In this document: positions 55,465 to 64,000 of the stretch, in pieces
Position numbering within the stretch: position 1 is the stretch's first letter
How the letters are laid out: the number at the start of each line of letters is the position of its first letter
Source: Parachlamydiales bacterium
GTDB lineage: Bacteria; Chlamydiota; Chlamydiia; Chlamydiales; Rhabdochlamydiaceae
Length of the DNA stretch: 64,000 nt
Assembly: GCA_027459675.1 (NCBI GenBank)
Contig: DAIDHO010000004.1
Location: 20,654 to 84,653 of the forward strand
Direction: 5' to 3'
Notes under the pieces: generated by a model
What the model was told of the DNA's origin: nothing
The model's database searches: none
The model's input: the letters and a program-made list of their open reading frames with translations, nothing else
Translations under genes and position numbers: made by a program

Positions 55465-57390
55465 ATGCTTAATGCAAATCAAAAGCGAGCTATTTATACG
55501 ACGGAAGGACATGTTTTAGTGCTTGCAGGCGCAGGCAGTGGGAAAACAAGCGTTATTACTCATCGAATTGCTCACCTTATCAAGGATAAAGGGGTTTCCC
55601 CTTCTTCAATCTTAGGGCTGACTTTCACGAATAAAGCTGCGGAAGAGATGCGCAGAAGGGTCGCTTCCATGGTAGATCCCTCTCAGGTAAAACCCCTCAC
55701 TCTAGCAACGTTCCATAGCTTTTGTATGCGTGTTTTGCGAAAAGATATCGACAAGCTAGGCTACACTAAGGATTTTAGCATCTACGATGAAAAAGAAGTT
55801 CGGCGGCTACTCAACCAGCTTGTGAGAGAAGAGCTGAAACACGATGGAGATCTTCCCTCTCTTGATTCTACCCTTGCCGCCATTTCCCAAGCGAAAAATA
55901 AAGCCTGGACTCCTGAAGCAATGGAAGGAGATGCCCTGTCCAAAAGTCTTTATGGGAAGCTACAAACAAATATGCGCGCTTGCAATGCGGTTGACTTTGA
56001 TAATCTATTATTTCTCACCTTGCAACTTTTTGAAGAATTCCCCGTTGTGCTCGCCCACTATCAAGAACGGTATCGCTACATTATGATTGATGAATACCAA
56101 GATACTAATCTGGTCCAATATCGGCTAGCCAAGCTTCTGAGTGGCAAATATAAAAATCTCTGCGTTGTAGGAGACGACGATCAATCCATCTATGGATGGC
56201 GTGGGGCAAATATTAAAAACATCCTCCAATTTGAGGCCGATACGGTCATTAAATTAGAACAAAACTACCGCTCGACTCCTATCATTCTGGAAGCGGCCAA
56301 CCACCTGATCCGCCACAATCATGAACGGCATTCCAAAGAGTTGTGGAGCACTCAATCACCTGGAAGACCCATTGAGATTTTCCATGCCCCCTCTGAGAAA
56401 GAAGAGGCTCAAGCAGTCATCAACCGGATGGTGTGGTACCACCAGAATGAAAACATCCCTTGGAATGAGATGGCTATCTTGTATCGATCCAACCTTCTCG
56501 CGTGCCCTTTTGAAATGGCGCTTTTAAATGCGACATGGAATAAAAATGGGAGCTGGAAACGGGGAATTCCTTATCAAATCTTCGGGGGAACTGAATTTAC
56601 CGAGCGGAGCGAGATCAAAGATTTAGCGGCTTATCTTCGGGTGATTACCAATCCGCAAGATCAAGAAGCCCTTTTACGTATTATCAATGTCCCTCGTCGG
56701 GGAGTTTCAGATCAAGCGCTTGACAAACTGACGCAGAAAAATCGGCGTGAAAAACTTCCCCTCTGGAGTGTTCTTGAAAATGCCTCAACCGAAGATGGCC
56801 TCTCTGAGCGCGCTTTAGGAGGAATTCGACATTTTCTTGAAATCATTCGGCAAGGCAAAGAAAAATTTGGCCGCCCTCCTTATTCAGAAGCCCTTCGATG
56901 GCTGGTCGATACGGTCCACTATAAAAAAGCTATCCAAGAAGAAGTCAAAAGCGATAAAGCCCGTGAATTTAAATGGGGAAACGTCGAAGCCCTGATCCGC
57001 TCTGCTGAATCATACACCGATTTACAGGAATTCTTGGGCGCCCTGGCCCTTGAGGACCCCTCTTTTCCTCTTATCGAAGGAAAAGGTCACACTCATCATG
57101 TCAATCTCATGACGTTCCATAGTGCAAAAGGACTTGAATTTACCCTCTGCTTTCTCGTGGGACTTGAAGAACAAATCATGCCCCATGAAAAAAGTATGGC
57201 AGAACGAGGACTTGAAGAAGAGCGGCGCCTCATGTACGTTGCTATGACACGCGCAAAAAAACACCTTTTCATTTCGATGGCACGTCAGCGTATGCGCCAT
57301 GGTAAACGAGTAGGATCAACTCCTTCCCGCTTTCTTTTTGAGATACCTCAAAATCTTACTCAAATCCGCTCCTATACTGAATTAAATTAG
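55465..57390 (+). CDS. UvrD/PcrA-type DNA helicase
   Basis: This SF1A 3'-5' helicase acts in excision repair and replication restart. The 641-residue chain has Walker A AGAGSGKTS (Lys27), LTFTNKAAEEM, motif II IMIDEYQDTN, motif III DDQSIYGWRGA, motif V THHVNLMTFHSAKGLEF and motif VI RLMYVAMTRAKK. It is shorter at the C-terminus than E. coli UvrD, which is common in PcrA/Rep-like forms. The stop codon is part of a palindromic repeat. Confidence 0.94.
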   Translation: MLNANQKRAIYTTEGHVLVLAGAGSGKTSVITHRIAHLIKDKGVSPSSILGLTFTNKAAEEMRRRVASMVDPSQVKPLTLATFHSFCMRVLRKDIDKLGYTKDFSIYDEKEVRRLLNQLVREELKHDGDLPSLDSTLAAISQAKNKAWTPEAMEGDALSKSLYGKLQTNMRACNAVDFDNLLFLTLQLFEEFPVVLAHYQERYRYIMIDEYQDTNLVQYRLAKLLSGKYKNLCVVGDDDQSIYGWRGANIKNILQFEADTVIKLEQNYRSTPIILEAANHLIRHNHERHSKELWSTQSPGRPIEIFHAPSEKEEAQAVINRMVWYHQNENIPWNEMAILYRSNLLACPFEMALLNATWNKNGSWKRGIPYQIFGGTEFTERSEIKDLAAYLRVITNPQDQEALLRIINVPRRGVSDQALDKLTQKNRREKLPLWSVLENASTEDGLSERALGGIRHFLEIIRQGKEKFGRPPYSEALRWLVDTVHYKKAIQEEVKSDKAREFKWGNVEALIRSAESYTDLQEFLGALALEDPSFPLIEGKGHTHHVNLMTFHSAKGLEFTLCFLVGLEEQIMPHEKSMAERGLEEERRLMYVAMTRAKKHLFISMARQRMRHGKRVGSTPSRFLFEIPQNLTQIRSYTELN

Positions 57391-57415
57391 ACCTCTTGCT
57401 TAATCAAGAGGTCTA
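57388..57415. repeat. palindromic GCTTAA repeat, copy 7 (hairpin between convergent genes)
   Basis: TAGACCTCTTG (57388-57398) pairs perfectly with CAAGAGGTCTA (57405-57415) around CTTAAT. It includes the TAG stop of the helicase gene and lies between two convergent genes, a natural place for a bidirectional terminator. T-rich bases follow on the plus strand (TTCTACTCTTT). Confidence 0.8.
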
Positions 57416-57417
57416 TT

Positions 57418-58782
57418 CTACTCTTTAGAAGGCCCTTCTCTTAAAGCGCTCAACATCTTGTGCACATCCAGCTCGCGTCCAGCTTTTTGAATTAACCCTT
57501 CATCCTTCCCTTTCCCACCGAAAGCTTTGTCGTCTTTAACCAAATTAAAAAGTTCTGGTGTGTAATTCAATTTGCTACATCCTCTAAAAAAAAGACCTTG
57601 ATTATGGTAGTAGATACCACCACCGCTTAACAGTACAGAGCTAGTAACGCCGTGAGCATCGAGTTGGGTTAACATTGAAATATTCGGGGGAAATTCCTTT
57701 AAATGAGTACAGAGGCTCACATTTAATCCTTTAAGTTTTTTACACCAATCGGTCTTTTCTATCATCTGGTCGAGCTCATTTCGTCCTAAATCTGTTGCGC
57801 TTAGATCAAGGACCTTTAAATTTTTAAATACATTTGTTTTTAGCCAGTCATTAAATCCCATCTTTAAAACTTGAGAATTACCTGCTAAATCAAGTCTTTC
57901 TAAGCTTTCAAAACCTTTATTCGCAATCCAACCAATGCCCTTTCCGGTTAGACGGGGATTTTCATGAAGAATCAGGGCTTTTAGATCCTTGAAATAGCCT
58001 GAATCAGCCATATATTCTAGATCTCTATCTGTGAGGTCTATCCTACTAAGATTAAGTATTTCCAGCTTCTCCCCAGCCGCTTTTGCGACCTCCTTTAAAC
58101 CGCTATGCGTTAATCGTGTGTTATTGCTTAGGTCTATCTCTTGGAAGTAGCTAAACCAACCAGCTGTTCCGAGTCGCTTTAAATCTGAATTTTCCAATTG
58201 GCAGTTACTAAGGATCAGAATTTTGTGAGTCCCTTCCGAATTCGATTTAAAAATCTCTTGGACCTTTTCCCCTAGCTTGGTCAAATTAAAATATCTCAAA
58301 TCACTAATATAGTTACTCAAATAGAGCGGATTATTTTCATCAAATTTCAACTTAACTTTTTTGACGAACTCTATGATTTTTTGATCATTGTTTCTGGCAT
58401 ACCATTTTTTGGTCTCCATCCCTAAGATAAATCCGGTAGCTAGAGACAAAATAATAACTGCCCTAAAGTTAAATCGATCAACTAAATTGAATATAGCACC
58501 TCCTGTAACAGCAAGAGCAGCTATTTCAACCCCTTTTAACCACTTGCAACGATCTTGAAGTTCTCTTTTCACTGGATAATAGTGATTGATTGCTCCCACA
58601 ATAGATATTCCAAAAATAAAACTCCCCGTTAGAGCAGCCCCTGCTAGGCCTAAATGCTCATGGATCACAGAAACCATTCTCCTTTTTACTCCTGAACAGA
58701 CCGAAGCCCACACTTGCTGAGCATTTAGCGATTTGAGAATGGTAGCTACAGATGTAAGTAATGATGCCCTGTTGATAACCAT
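57418..58782 (-). CDS. membrane-anchored leucine-rich-repeat protein
   Basis: The 454-residue protein has three hydrophobic segments at about 47-65, 83-101 and 107-122, then a charged stalk, and LRR units at about 185-375. Units show the ribonuclease-inhibitor-like pattern: FQEIDLSNNTRLTHSGLKEV, LEILNLSRIDLTDRDLEYM, LERLDLAGNSQVLKMGF and LKVLDLSATDLGRNELDQM. The closest bacterial analogues are host-interaction or effector proteins. AGGAGG precedes the ATG. It follows the OTU gene by 56 bases on the same strand, so they may be co-transcribed. The C-terminus (VHKMLSALREGPSKE) is soluble. Confidence 0.82.
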   Translation of the reverse strand: MVINRASLLTSVATILKSLNAQQVWASVCSGVKRRMVSVIHEHLGLAGAALTGSFIFGISIVGAINHYYPVKRELQDRCKWLKGVEIAALAVTGGAIFNLVDRFNFRAVIILSLATGFILGMETKKWYARNNDQKIIEFVKKVKLKFDENNPLYLSNYISDLRYFNLTKLGEKVQEIFKSNSEGTHKILILSNCQLENSDLKRLGTAGWFSYFQEIDLSNNTRLTHSGLKEVAKAAGEKLEILNLSRIDLTDRDLEYMADSGYFKDLKALILHENPRLTGKGIGWIANKGFESLERLDLAGNSQVLKMGFNDWLKTNVFKNLKVLDLSATDLGRNELDQMIEKTDWCKKLKGLNVSLCTHLKEFPPNISMLTQLDAHGVTSSVLLSGGGIYYHNQGLFFRGCSKLNYTPELFNLVKDDKAFGGKGKDEGLIQKAGRELDVHKMLSALREGPSKE

Positions 58783-58838
58783 TTTACCTCCTAATGCTTA
58801 AGTATATAACATATCAATGAAATCGAGTTATTGACCTA

Positions 58839-61800
58839 TTAATAATTTTGCCTTTTGATGAAGTGGTAAACGTCTTGAATCGTTAGACCTTTAAATGGAA
58901 TACAAGACTCAAAATGATTTCCTCTTAAATGATGGAGAAAAATGGGCGTACCTTTTCCTTCCGGATTGTAAATTTTCGGGTTAAATCGTTTTTCCATCAA
59001 TATAATCGGACAATTGATCATAGCAGCAAGAGCTTCTATTTCTAGCTCAGTTGCCCATACTTGAGACGTATTCATGCGCTCTAAGTACTGCGACCAGTCT
59101 TCAAATAATACAGCCACTCTTGCTTCACCCACATTCAAGTGACTTTCCTTGTAGTCAATCTGTGTAGAGTATTTCTCACCCTGTTTTCGCATAAACTGCA
59201 CGACATCTTGCCGAAGTTTAGATGAGGTGACTTCATCCTCACTAAGCTGAGCAGCAACATTATCGAATAAACAATCCCCAATAATGCGGGTAAAGTCTTC
59301 TGTTTCAAGACCATATTTCCCTAACCAACCCGATTGCTTTGATAATTTGCTAGCTAAAATGGAGTTATGGGATTCTTTTATAGATTCAAGATAGAACTTT
59401 TCTTGTAGTGCCCAACGGATTAAGCTGCAAATAATGTTTAAACGGTATTGCTCTTTACGGCTCCCTGAGCTGAGGAGCCCGCTTTTAAAAGAAGAAAGTT
59501 GATAGTATAATTGTTGTAAATCTTCAATATTTGCAGGAAGAGTACGCAAGACTTTATAGACATAATCACTCATTGGATCGGTATTGCTAGAGGGCCAATT
59601 CTTCCCAAGGTCAAACTCAATACTCTCTGTAGGCACTTCAATTGCTTGCCACTCTTCTTGGCCAACCAAAAGACATAAAGGTTGATCTTTTAGAGGTGTA
59701 TTTTCCTCTAATTTTTCTACACTTGTTAATTTCAATGCTTCTTGTTTTGCCATTTGGATGTTGCTCAGATTCTCTTTAAGCATGAGGCAGTATTTTTCAA
59801 ACAACTCAAAAGCTTTAAGCTTTTGTTCTTCTTCTTCTGATTTGACAGAGAGGCTTATATTATCTATCAAATTGATGAGATAGACGTTGCAAGACGAAAA
59901 AATCATTTTTAGATCGAGGAGAGATAGATTAAACTCAGATGTTGGATACATTTGATAGAATAGGCTCACCAGGTCGGCGTATACCGCTTCATTCATGATA
60001 TAATTAGCTACTTCGACAATCCCTGTTTGTGAATTATGCTGTAATCCTTTTTGGTAAAACTGCAGTGCTGCTAATACACCTAATTTTTGCAATGCATCTA
60101 CATCCTTTATGTTTCCCGCAAATATAGGATTATTTTTTACAATAGAATGATTCTTTTTAAATTCTTTTAATTTATTAAAATAACCATTGCCTGTTTTCTC
60201 AATCAAATAAGTGACAGAATTAATATGCAACCCAATAAAGCGGCGTTCCTCGTGATATTCTTTAATCGCTTTAGACTTGTGCTCGCTCTCTGAGTCAAAA
60301 CCTTTCTCTTCTATTAAGACAATCACCCGTCCATCTGTTGTCCTTAAACAAGTTTTATGATCATACCCGCCTTGTGAATACTTCATTTTTTTACCGGTGA
60401 GTTTGCCTTTTTCATCACAAATGTGCCATGTTTGCGGATAATGACTGTGTAGGGCATCAATAATTGCTGATCTCATGTCTCCCTTGAAAATCAAAATATG
60501 ACCGGGGAATTCGGCTAAATAAGCATTAGCTTCTTTGAAAATAGACTCTGGGATTAGTAGGATCGACTGATTTGAAAGATGATGTGAGTGAAAAGTAAAA
60601 GTATCATAAGGGGCCACGCCAAATGGCTTATAATAGATACCATTTTCAAAAGCTGATAATGGCTCTAGGATGGCTACTTGAGTATCTTCCCAGGAATTCA
60701 GTGGACGTCCATCTCTTTGTATATCACCATTAGGTTGGACAAGCTGATTCCAGCTCCAGTGCATATGCGGTCTCTCTTCCAATTTGCCTTGAAATTCTCG
60801 GTTTTGCATTTGTAAGTGATGACCTACAACCCCTTGAGGAGTCATCACTGTCTTAATACAGCATAGGGATTTATAAGGTTGGTCTTCACACCTGGTCCAA
60901 TCGAATGGCGAGTAGTGTTCAAGCACATTCTCTTTCAATGCATGGACAAGGACAATATGAGGAATCAGCTCTTGAAGGGTGCAATCTCCTTCTATATAAG
61001 ACACAGGTACTGACCTTAAGGCTTCACCCAAAATTCCATGAGGTGCTTGTTGCTGAAAAAGTTTTAGATAGCTTTGGTACGTTTTATTAAACTCCATCTG
61101 CTGCTCTCTTGATATGACAACAAGGTTGTTTTCTTTGCTGAGAGCCTCTTGTAATTTTACCTTAACTTCAGATATTTTCATTTGAGATTGGCTAGCTTGT
61201 TCTTGTACAGCTTCAATACACTCTCGGATATCATGCATTTCTTGATGAGCACTGTTGACCTCTTGCTGATAAGACATTAGTTGATCTTGGGCCCTTTTAA
61301 GATCCATTTGCTTGAGCTGTAATTCTTGAGCAACTTTGAGATCTCCCTTTGTTTGGTCAATTTTATGTTGATACTGCTCTAGCTTTTCTTGAGCGATTTT
61401 TAACTCTGCTTGTTTTTGTTCGATAGAAGATTGCAATTCACCCATCTTTTGTTGTGCTTGCTGAGCGCGAGTTTGGGCCTCTTGATACTGAGTTAGAAGT
61501 TTTGTTGGTTTCGTTTTGATGGTCTCTCGATGACCTAGAAAACGGTTTTGTCCTCTTTTCCACTCGATTTTCCCTCCCTCTAGGTACTCCTTTAAAATCT
61601 TCTCCATATTTTTGGTATAGCGGCCGTTCACTTTTGCCTTATAACCGTCTTTCAGATGACGACGGATATCCTTATCGATACCTGCGACAAACTTTTCATA
61701 ATTGTGCTTAGCCTGCGTTGCTGTTTGTTCAGAAGCGCATGTCTGTTCTCCAGCCAATAAAGCAGCTGTTTTAGCATCATTGACAGATTGTTGGTTTTTT

Positions 61801-63209
61801 TCAAATTGCTGCTGGGCCTCTGCCATTTCTTGCCGTACCGTGCGAAGCTGCTCCTCTGCGATAACGGCTACTTTCTGCGCTTCTCGAATTTCTTGCTCGC
61901 TTTGTACGGTTTGCTTTTGGGTTTCTTGCTGTTTCAACTGCTTTTCTTGTAAGTCTTTTTGTAAGTGTGCAAACTGTTTTTGCTTCTCAGCAAGGGTTTG
62001 CTCAGATTGCCGCAACATTTTTTCAAGAGTTTCCAATAAGCTTTCGCTCTTTACCTTTTCGGCTTGAGCTTCTTGAAGCTCTTTTTGCGTTTGTTCGGCC
62101 TTTTGTTTTGTCTGATGATACTCTTGGAGTTTTTGCGATTGCTCTAAGCCAGCAATACTACCGCTAATCAATCCTCCCAAAATGGCATATTGAAGAACTT
62201 CTTCACCTACATTTTTCTTGTGCTCATATAAATTTGTGGCGATTTTGCTCCCGGCTGCGCTTAAGCCTCCTTCTGCTGCCTTTTTAAGCGCATGAAGTGC
62301 TACACCTGTGTTTTCTGTCAATTGCCCTATATATTCATGAACGCCCATGCCTGTTGCAACTCCTGCACCGCTCCCAATTATTCCCACAATAGCTTTTTCA
62401 CGAATTTCTTCTGGTTCAGGCCATTTTCCTTGCGCATAGAGCTCGGAGACTGCTGCCCCTGTTGCATTGCCCAACCCTCCTCCTAAAGCTCCTCCTAGCG
62501 CTTGAGAAGTAGCCTTCAGCATTGCATCGCCACCACTAGCAATCCAACCACTTACTAGGCCCAAGCTACCTGAGATTCCTCCTGAAATTGCTCCATAAAT
62601 CCAAAGTTTTTTGTAATTGTTGTCTTTGAAGTCTTTTTCATCTTGTTGATAGGCATAAGCCCCGCTAGAAAGCCCTGAGCTGATTAAGACACCTCCCAGA
62701 AATTTTCCAGACTGACCAAACCTAGCACTACAGAGAATCCCTACCCCGATTTGCACTGTCGATAAAATAAATGCTCCTGTTTTGCCTAGGCTGCTCTTAT
62801 CGTCTTCATTGCCCTGCATCCCACCTTTCAATCCATCTTCTCCAAAGCGGATAAAAATCTGATGCTCGTAACGTTCAATATGCACTTGATAAGGAGCTGC
62901 TTGACTTAATCGCTTTTGTAAATATTGATGGATGAATTTCTGCTTCTCTTCTGTGGAGTCTATTTGATCTAGTATCTTTTTAAAATTTAGATCTAGATCT
63001 TCGAAAACAAATTTCTGAATAGTATAAGAAATTCCATGAGGATCTCTCAGATGAAAGGTCGGCTTCCCCTCATCAACATCTAGATGCTGACTAATCTGCC
63101 ATTTTTGGTGATTCGTTAAAAAATCAGAAGATATTGGAAAAGGACAGGCGACTTTTCCCGCTTGTGTAAAATTAAACAATTGTGTACGAGAATCGGCTCT
63201 TGATACCAT
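58839..63209 (-). CDS. giant coiled-coil protein with glycine-rich membrane region and C-terminal OTU protease domain
   Basis: The 1456-residue protein is composite. Residues 145-355 are Gly/Ala-rich with hydrophobic repeats (LGGALGGGLGNATGAAV; AIVGIIGSGAGVATGMGV), possibly membrane-inserting. Residues 355-735 are mostly long coiled coil (QKELQEAQAEKVKSESLLE and similar), broken by a basic segment near 535-580. Residues 740-1300 have no recognised fold. About 1305-1440 is an OTU-like cysteine protease: GDCLFDNV with Cys1313, WATELEIEALAAMINCPIIL, and GNHFES with His1432. OTU enzymes remove ubiquitin, and chlamydial effectors of this class are known. GAGAGG precedes the ATG. No signal peptide is seen, so type III secretion is likely but inferred. 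Confidence 0.85.
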   Translation of the reverse strand: MVSRADSRTQLFNFTQAGKVACPFPISSDFLTNHQKWQISQHLDVDEGKPTFHLRDPHGISYTIQKFVFEDLDLNFKKILDQIDSTEEKQKFIHQYLQKRLSQAAPYQVHIERYEHQIFIRFGEDGLKGGMQGNEDDKSSLGKTGAFILSTVQIGVGILCSARFGQSGKFLGGVLISSGLSSGAYAYQQDEKDFKDNNYKKLWIYGAISGGISGSLGLVSGWIASGGDAMLKATSQALGGALGGGLGNATGAAVSELYAQGKWPEPEEIREKAIVGIIGSGAGVATGMGVHEYIGQLTENTGVALHALKKAAEGGLSAAGSKIATNLYEHKKNVGEEVLQYAILGGLISGSIAGLEQSQKLQEYHQTKQKAEQTQKELQEAQAEKVKSESLLETLEKMLRQSEQTLAEKQKQFAHLQKDLQEKQLKQQETQKQTVQSEQEIREAQKVAVIAEEQLRTVRQEMAEAQQQFEKNQQSVNDAKTAALLAGEQTCASEQTATQAKHNYEKFVAGIDKDIRRHLKDGYKAKVNGRYTKNMEKILKEYLEGGKIEWKRGQNRFLGHRETIKTKPTKLLTQYQEAQTRAQQAQQKMGELQSSIEQKQAELKIAQEKLEQYQHKIDQTKGDLKVAQELQLKQMDLKRAQDQLMSYQQEVNSAHQEMHDIRECIEAVQEQASQSQMKISEVKVKLQEALSKENNLVVISREQQMEFNKTYQSYLKLFQQQAPHGILGEALRSVPVSYIEGDCTLQELIPHIVLVHALKENVLEHYSPFDWTRCEDQPYKSLCCIKTVMTPQGVVGHHLQMQNREFQGKLEERPHMHWSWNQLVQPNGDIQRDGRPLNSWEDTQVAILEPLSAFENGIYYKPFGVAPYDTFTFHSHHLSNQSILLIPESIFKEANAYLAEFPGHILIFKGDMRSAIIDALHSHYPQTWHICDEKGKLTGKKMKYSQGGYDHKTCLRTTDGRVIVLIEEKGFDSESEHKSKAIKEYHEERRFIGLHINSVTYLIEKTGNGYFNKLKEFKKNHSIVKNNPIFAGNIKDVDALQKLGVLAALQFYQKGLQHNSQTGIVEVANYIMNEAVYADLVSLFYQMYPTSEFNLSLLDLKMIFSSCNVYLINLIDNISLSVKSEEEEQKLKAFELFEKYCLMLKENLSNIQMAKQEALKLTSVEKLEENTPLKDQPLCLLVGQEEWQAIEVPTESIEFDLGKNWPSSNTDPMSDYVYKVLRTLPANIEDLQQLYYQLSSFKSGLLSSGSRKEQYRLNIICSLIRWALQEKFYLESIKESHNSILASKLSKQSGWLGKYGLETEDFTRIIGDCLFDNVAAQLSEDEVTSSKLRQDVVQFMRKQGEKYSTQIDYKESHLNVGEARVAVLFEDWSQYLERMNTSQVWATELEIEALAAMINCPIILMEKRFNPKIYNPEGKGTPIFLHHLRGNHFESCIPFKGLTIQDVYHFIKRQNY

Positions 63210-63430
63210 AATATCCTCTCTTTGTTAATTTTATTTTTCACCCCTAACAAAGAGGTTAGTAAATGGTTTAATTAAAATAAATCAAACTTTCATGCAAAAT
63301 TTTATTTTAAATTAAAAAACAATACAACTTGAGTGCTCTACGCTTTTTGTGCCCATAAATGAACCTATCCCTGTCTAGCCAATAAAATCTTTATTCAATA
63401 ATCTGTTTCCTTTTTCAAAAAGGAGTAGAT

Positions 63431-63961
63431 ATGGCAGGTTTTAATGGCCTCACCGACGAGCAATGGAATTTGATTGAACCTCATATCCCGTTCAAATGGG
63501 GTATTCAGCGCAAAGGCAATCCACCGTTGCACCCTCGTAAGCCGATGAACACGATTTTATGGATACTCTTTACTGGTGCACGTTGGAGTGATGTTCCTAA
63601 GGGAGATCAGTGGGCTTCTAAAACTTGTGCTCACAAATGGTTGGGGATCTGGATGGAGAGCGGAGTTTTGGAAAAAGTTTTAAAAGCCTTGCAAGAAATC
63701 GGGGTGATTATCAAAGCCCTCGATCTTTCAAGGTTATCGGTCGATGGTTTTTTTTCCGCCGGAAAAGGGGTAGGTGAAGAGATTGAATACGGATATAAAG
63801 GCAAAGGAGTTACAACCCATACATTAGTCGACAGTCATGGAAACCCTGTTGCTATAACGAGTACCGGAGTATACTGCACCCTATTAAAGAAAAAGCTTGG
63901 TTTAGGAGATAATCAACGACAAACCAAGGAGTTTTATGAAACAAAGAAAATGGGATCCTAA
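63431..63961 (+). pseudogene. IS5-family transposase, truncated
   Basis: The first about 146 residues are a normal IS5-family (DUF4096 plus DDE) start: LTDEQWNLIEPHIP, LWILFTGARWSDVPK and LSVDGFFSAGKG with the first catalytic Asp, then HTLVDSHGNPVAITS. After about 63868 the sequence no longer looks like this family (VYCTLLKKKLG...) and runs to a stop at 63961. The second Asp and the Glu are missing. A different IS begins immediately after, so this gene was probably cut by insertion of that element. ATG follows AAAGGAG. Confidence 0.85.
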
Positions 63962-64000
63962 AGCCAAGGCTAGGATCGTTCTGGAAGGCATTAAGGGTAG
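63936..64000 (+). CDS. IS3-family-like transposase OrfA, partial at window end
   Basis: ATG 63936 has AAGGAG 5 bases upstream and encodes MKQRKWDPKAKARIVLEGIK up to the window edge. This is the characteristic start of IS3-family OrfA proteins, which carry a helix-turn-helix. Only about 21 residues are visible. It belongs to the element that interrupts the IS5-like transposase; the left end of that element should lie between about 63868 and 63900. Confidence 0.6.
   Translation, partial: MKQRKWDPKAKARIVLEGIKG

Noticed and set aside
61702..62067. 121-residue Cys/Ser-rich frame opposite the coiled-coil region of the OTU protein
   Set aside because: It is the reverse reading of Gln/Glu/Ala codons in the coiled coil. 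The Cys-rich look is an artefact of the reversed GCA and CAA codons.

Overview
The window is chromosomal DNA from a member of the Chlamydiae, most likely an 'environmental' (amoeba- or arthropod-associated) lineage outside Chlamydiaceae. The main evidence is gene order, compared from memory with Chlamydia trachomatis: rpmE2-prfA-prmC-ffh-rpsP-trmD-rplS-rnhB-gmk-(CT031-like)-metG ... recD (CT022-CT033), groEL-groES next to pepF (CT110-112), hup-(CT266-like)-accA (CT267-265), dnaG-(CT793-like)-mutS-uvrC (CT794-791), rpsN-rpmJ (CT787-786) and rpmH-rnpA. Several insertion sequences, a MITE-like element and large eukaryote-like effector candidates sit between these blocks, which is typical of the larger genomes of environmental chlamydiae. 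Genus cannot be fixed from sequence alone.

Layout. 1-1.7 kb: an Inc-like protein with repeated WxxxF/LVxEF-type pentapeptides, then tRNA-Asp and tRNA-Val. 1.7-6 kb: M16C metalloprotease and a complete IS982-type element. 6-14.5 kb: a compact co-directional translation/secretion cluster with many overlapping genes. 14.5-17.5 kb: two membrane proteins of unknown role, one a ClpA/B-like single-AAA ATPase. 17.5-21.5 kb: RecD2 helicase, tRNA-Asn and an alpha2-type glycyl-tRNA synthetase. 21.6-24 kb: a propeller/TPR-like protein fused to a eukaryotic Bmt5-like (DUF2431) methyltransferase domain. 24.3-28.4 kb: patatin lipoprotein, carbonic anhydrase, MsrB, alcohol dehydrogenase and an AsmA-like protein. 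28.4-39.4 kb: groESL with a CIRCE-like operator, pepF, HPr, rpiA, tyrS, an HU-family protein, L,D-transpeptidase and accA. 39.4-40.8 kb: an IS5-like element whose transposase is broken in two A-runs, with a 162-bp MITE beside it. 40.8-46 kb: a two-partner secretion pair (TpsB, TpsA) with a downstream flavoprotein. 46-57.4 kb: dnaG, mutS, uvrC, an Asp23-like protein, ribosomal proteins, rnpA and a UvrD/PcrA helicase. 57.4-64 kb: a membrane LRR protein, a 1456-residue coiled-coil protein ending in an OTU protease domain, then nested IS fragments.

The conserved blocks provide translation (RF1 and its methylase PrmC, EF-P-independent ribosomal proteins, tRNA synthetases), protein targeting and folding (Ffh, GroESL), DNA replication and repair (DnaG, MutS, UvrC, RecD2, UvrD) and fatty-acid synthesis (AccA). 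The accessory genes look like host-interaction factors. A recurrent short palindromic repeat (core TTGCTTAAGC, arms TAGACCTC) occurs at seven intergenic places, often right after stop codons. Its arms resemble the terminal repeat of the IS5-like element at 39.6 kb.
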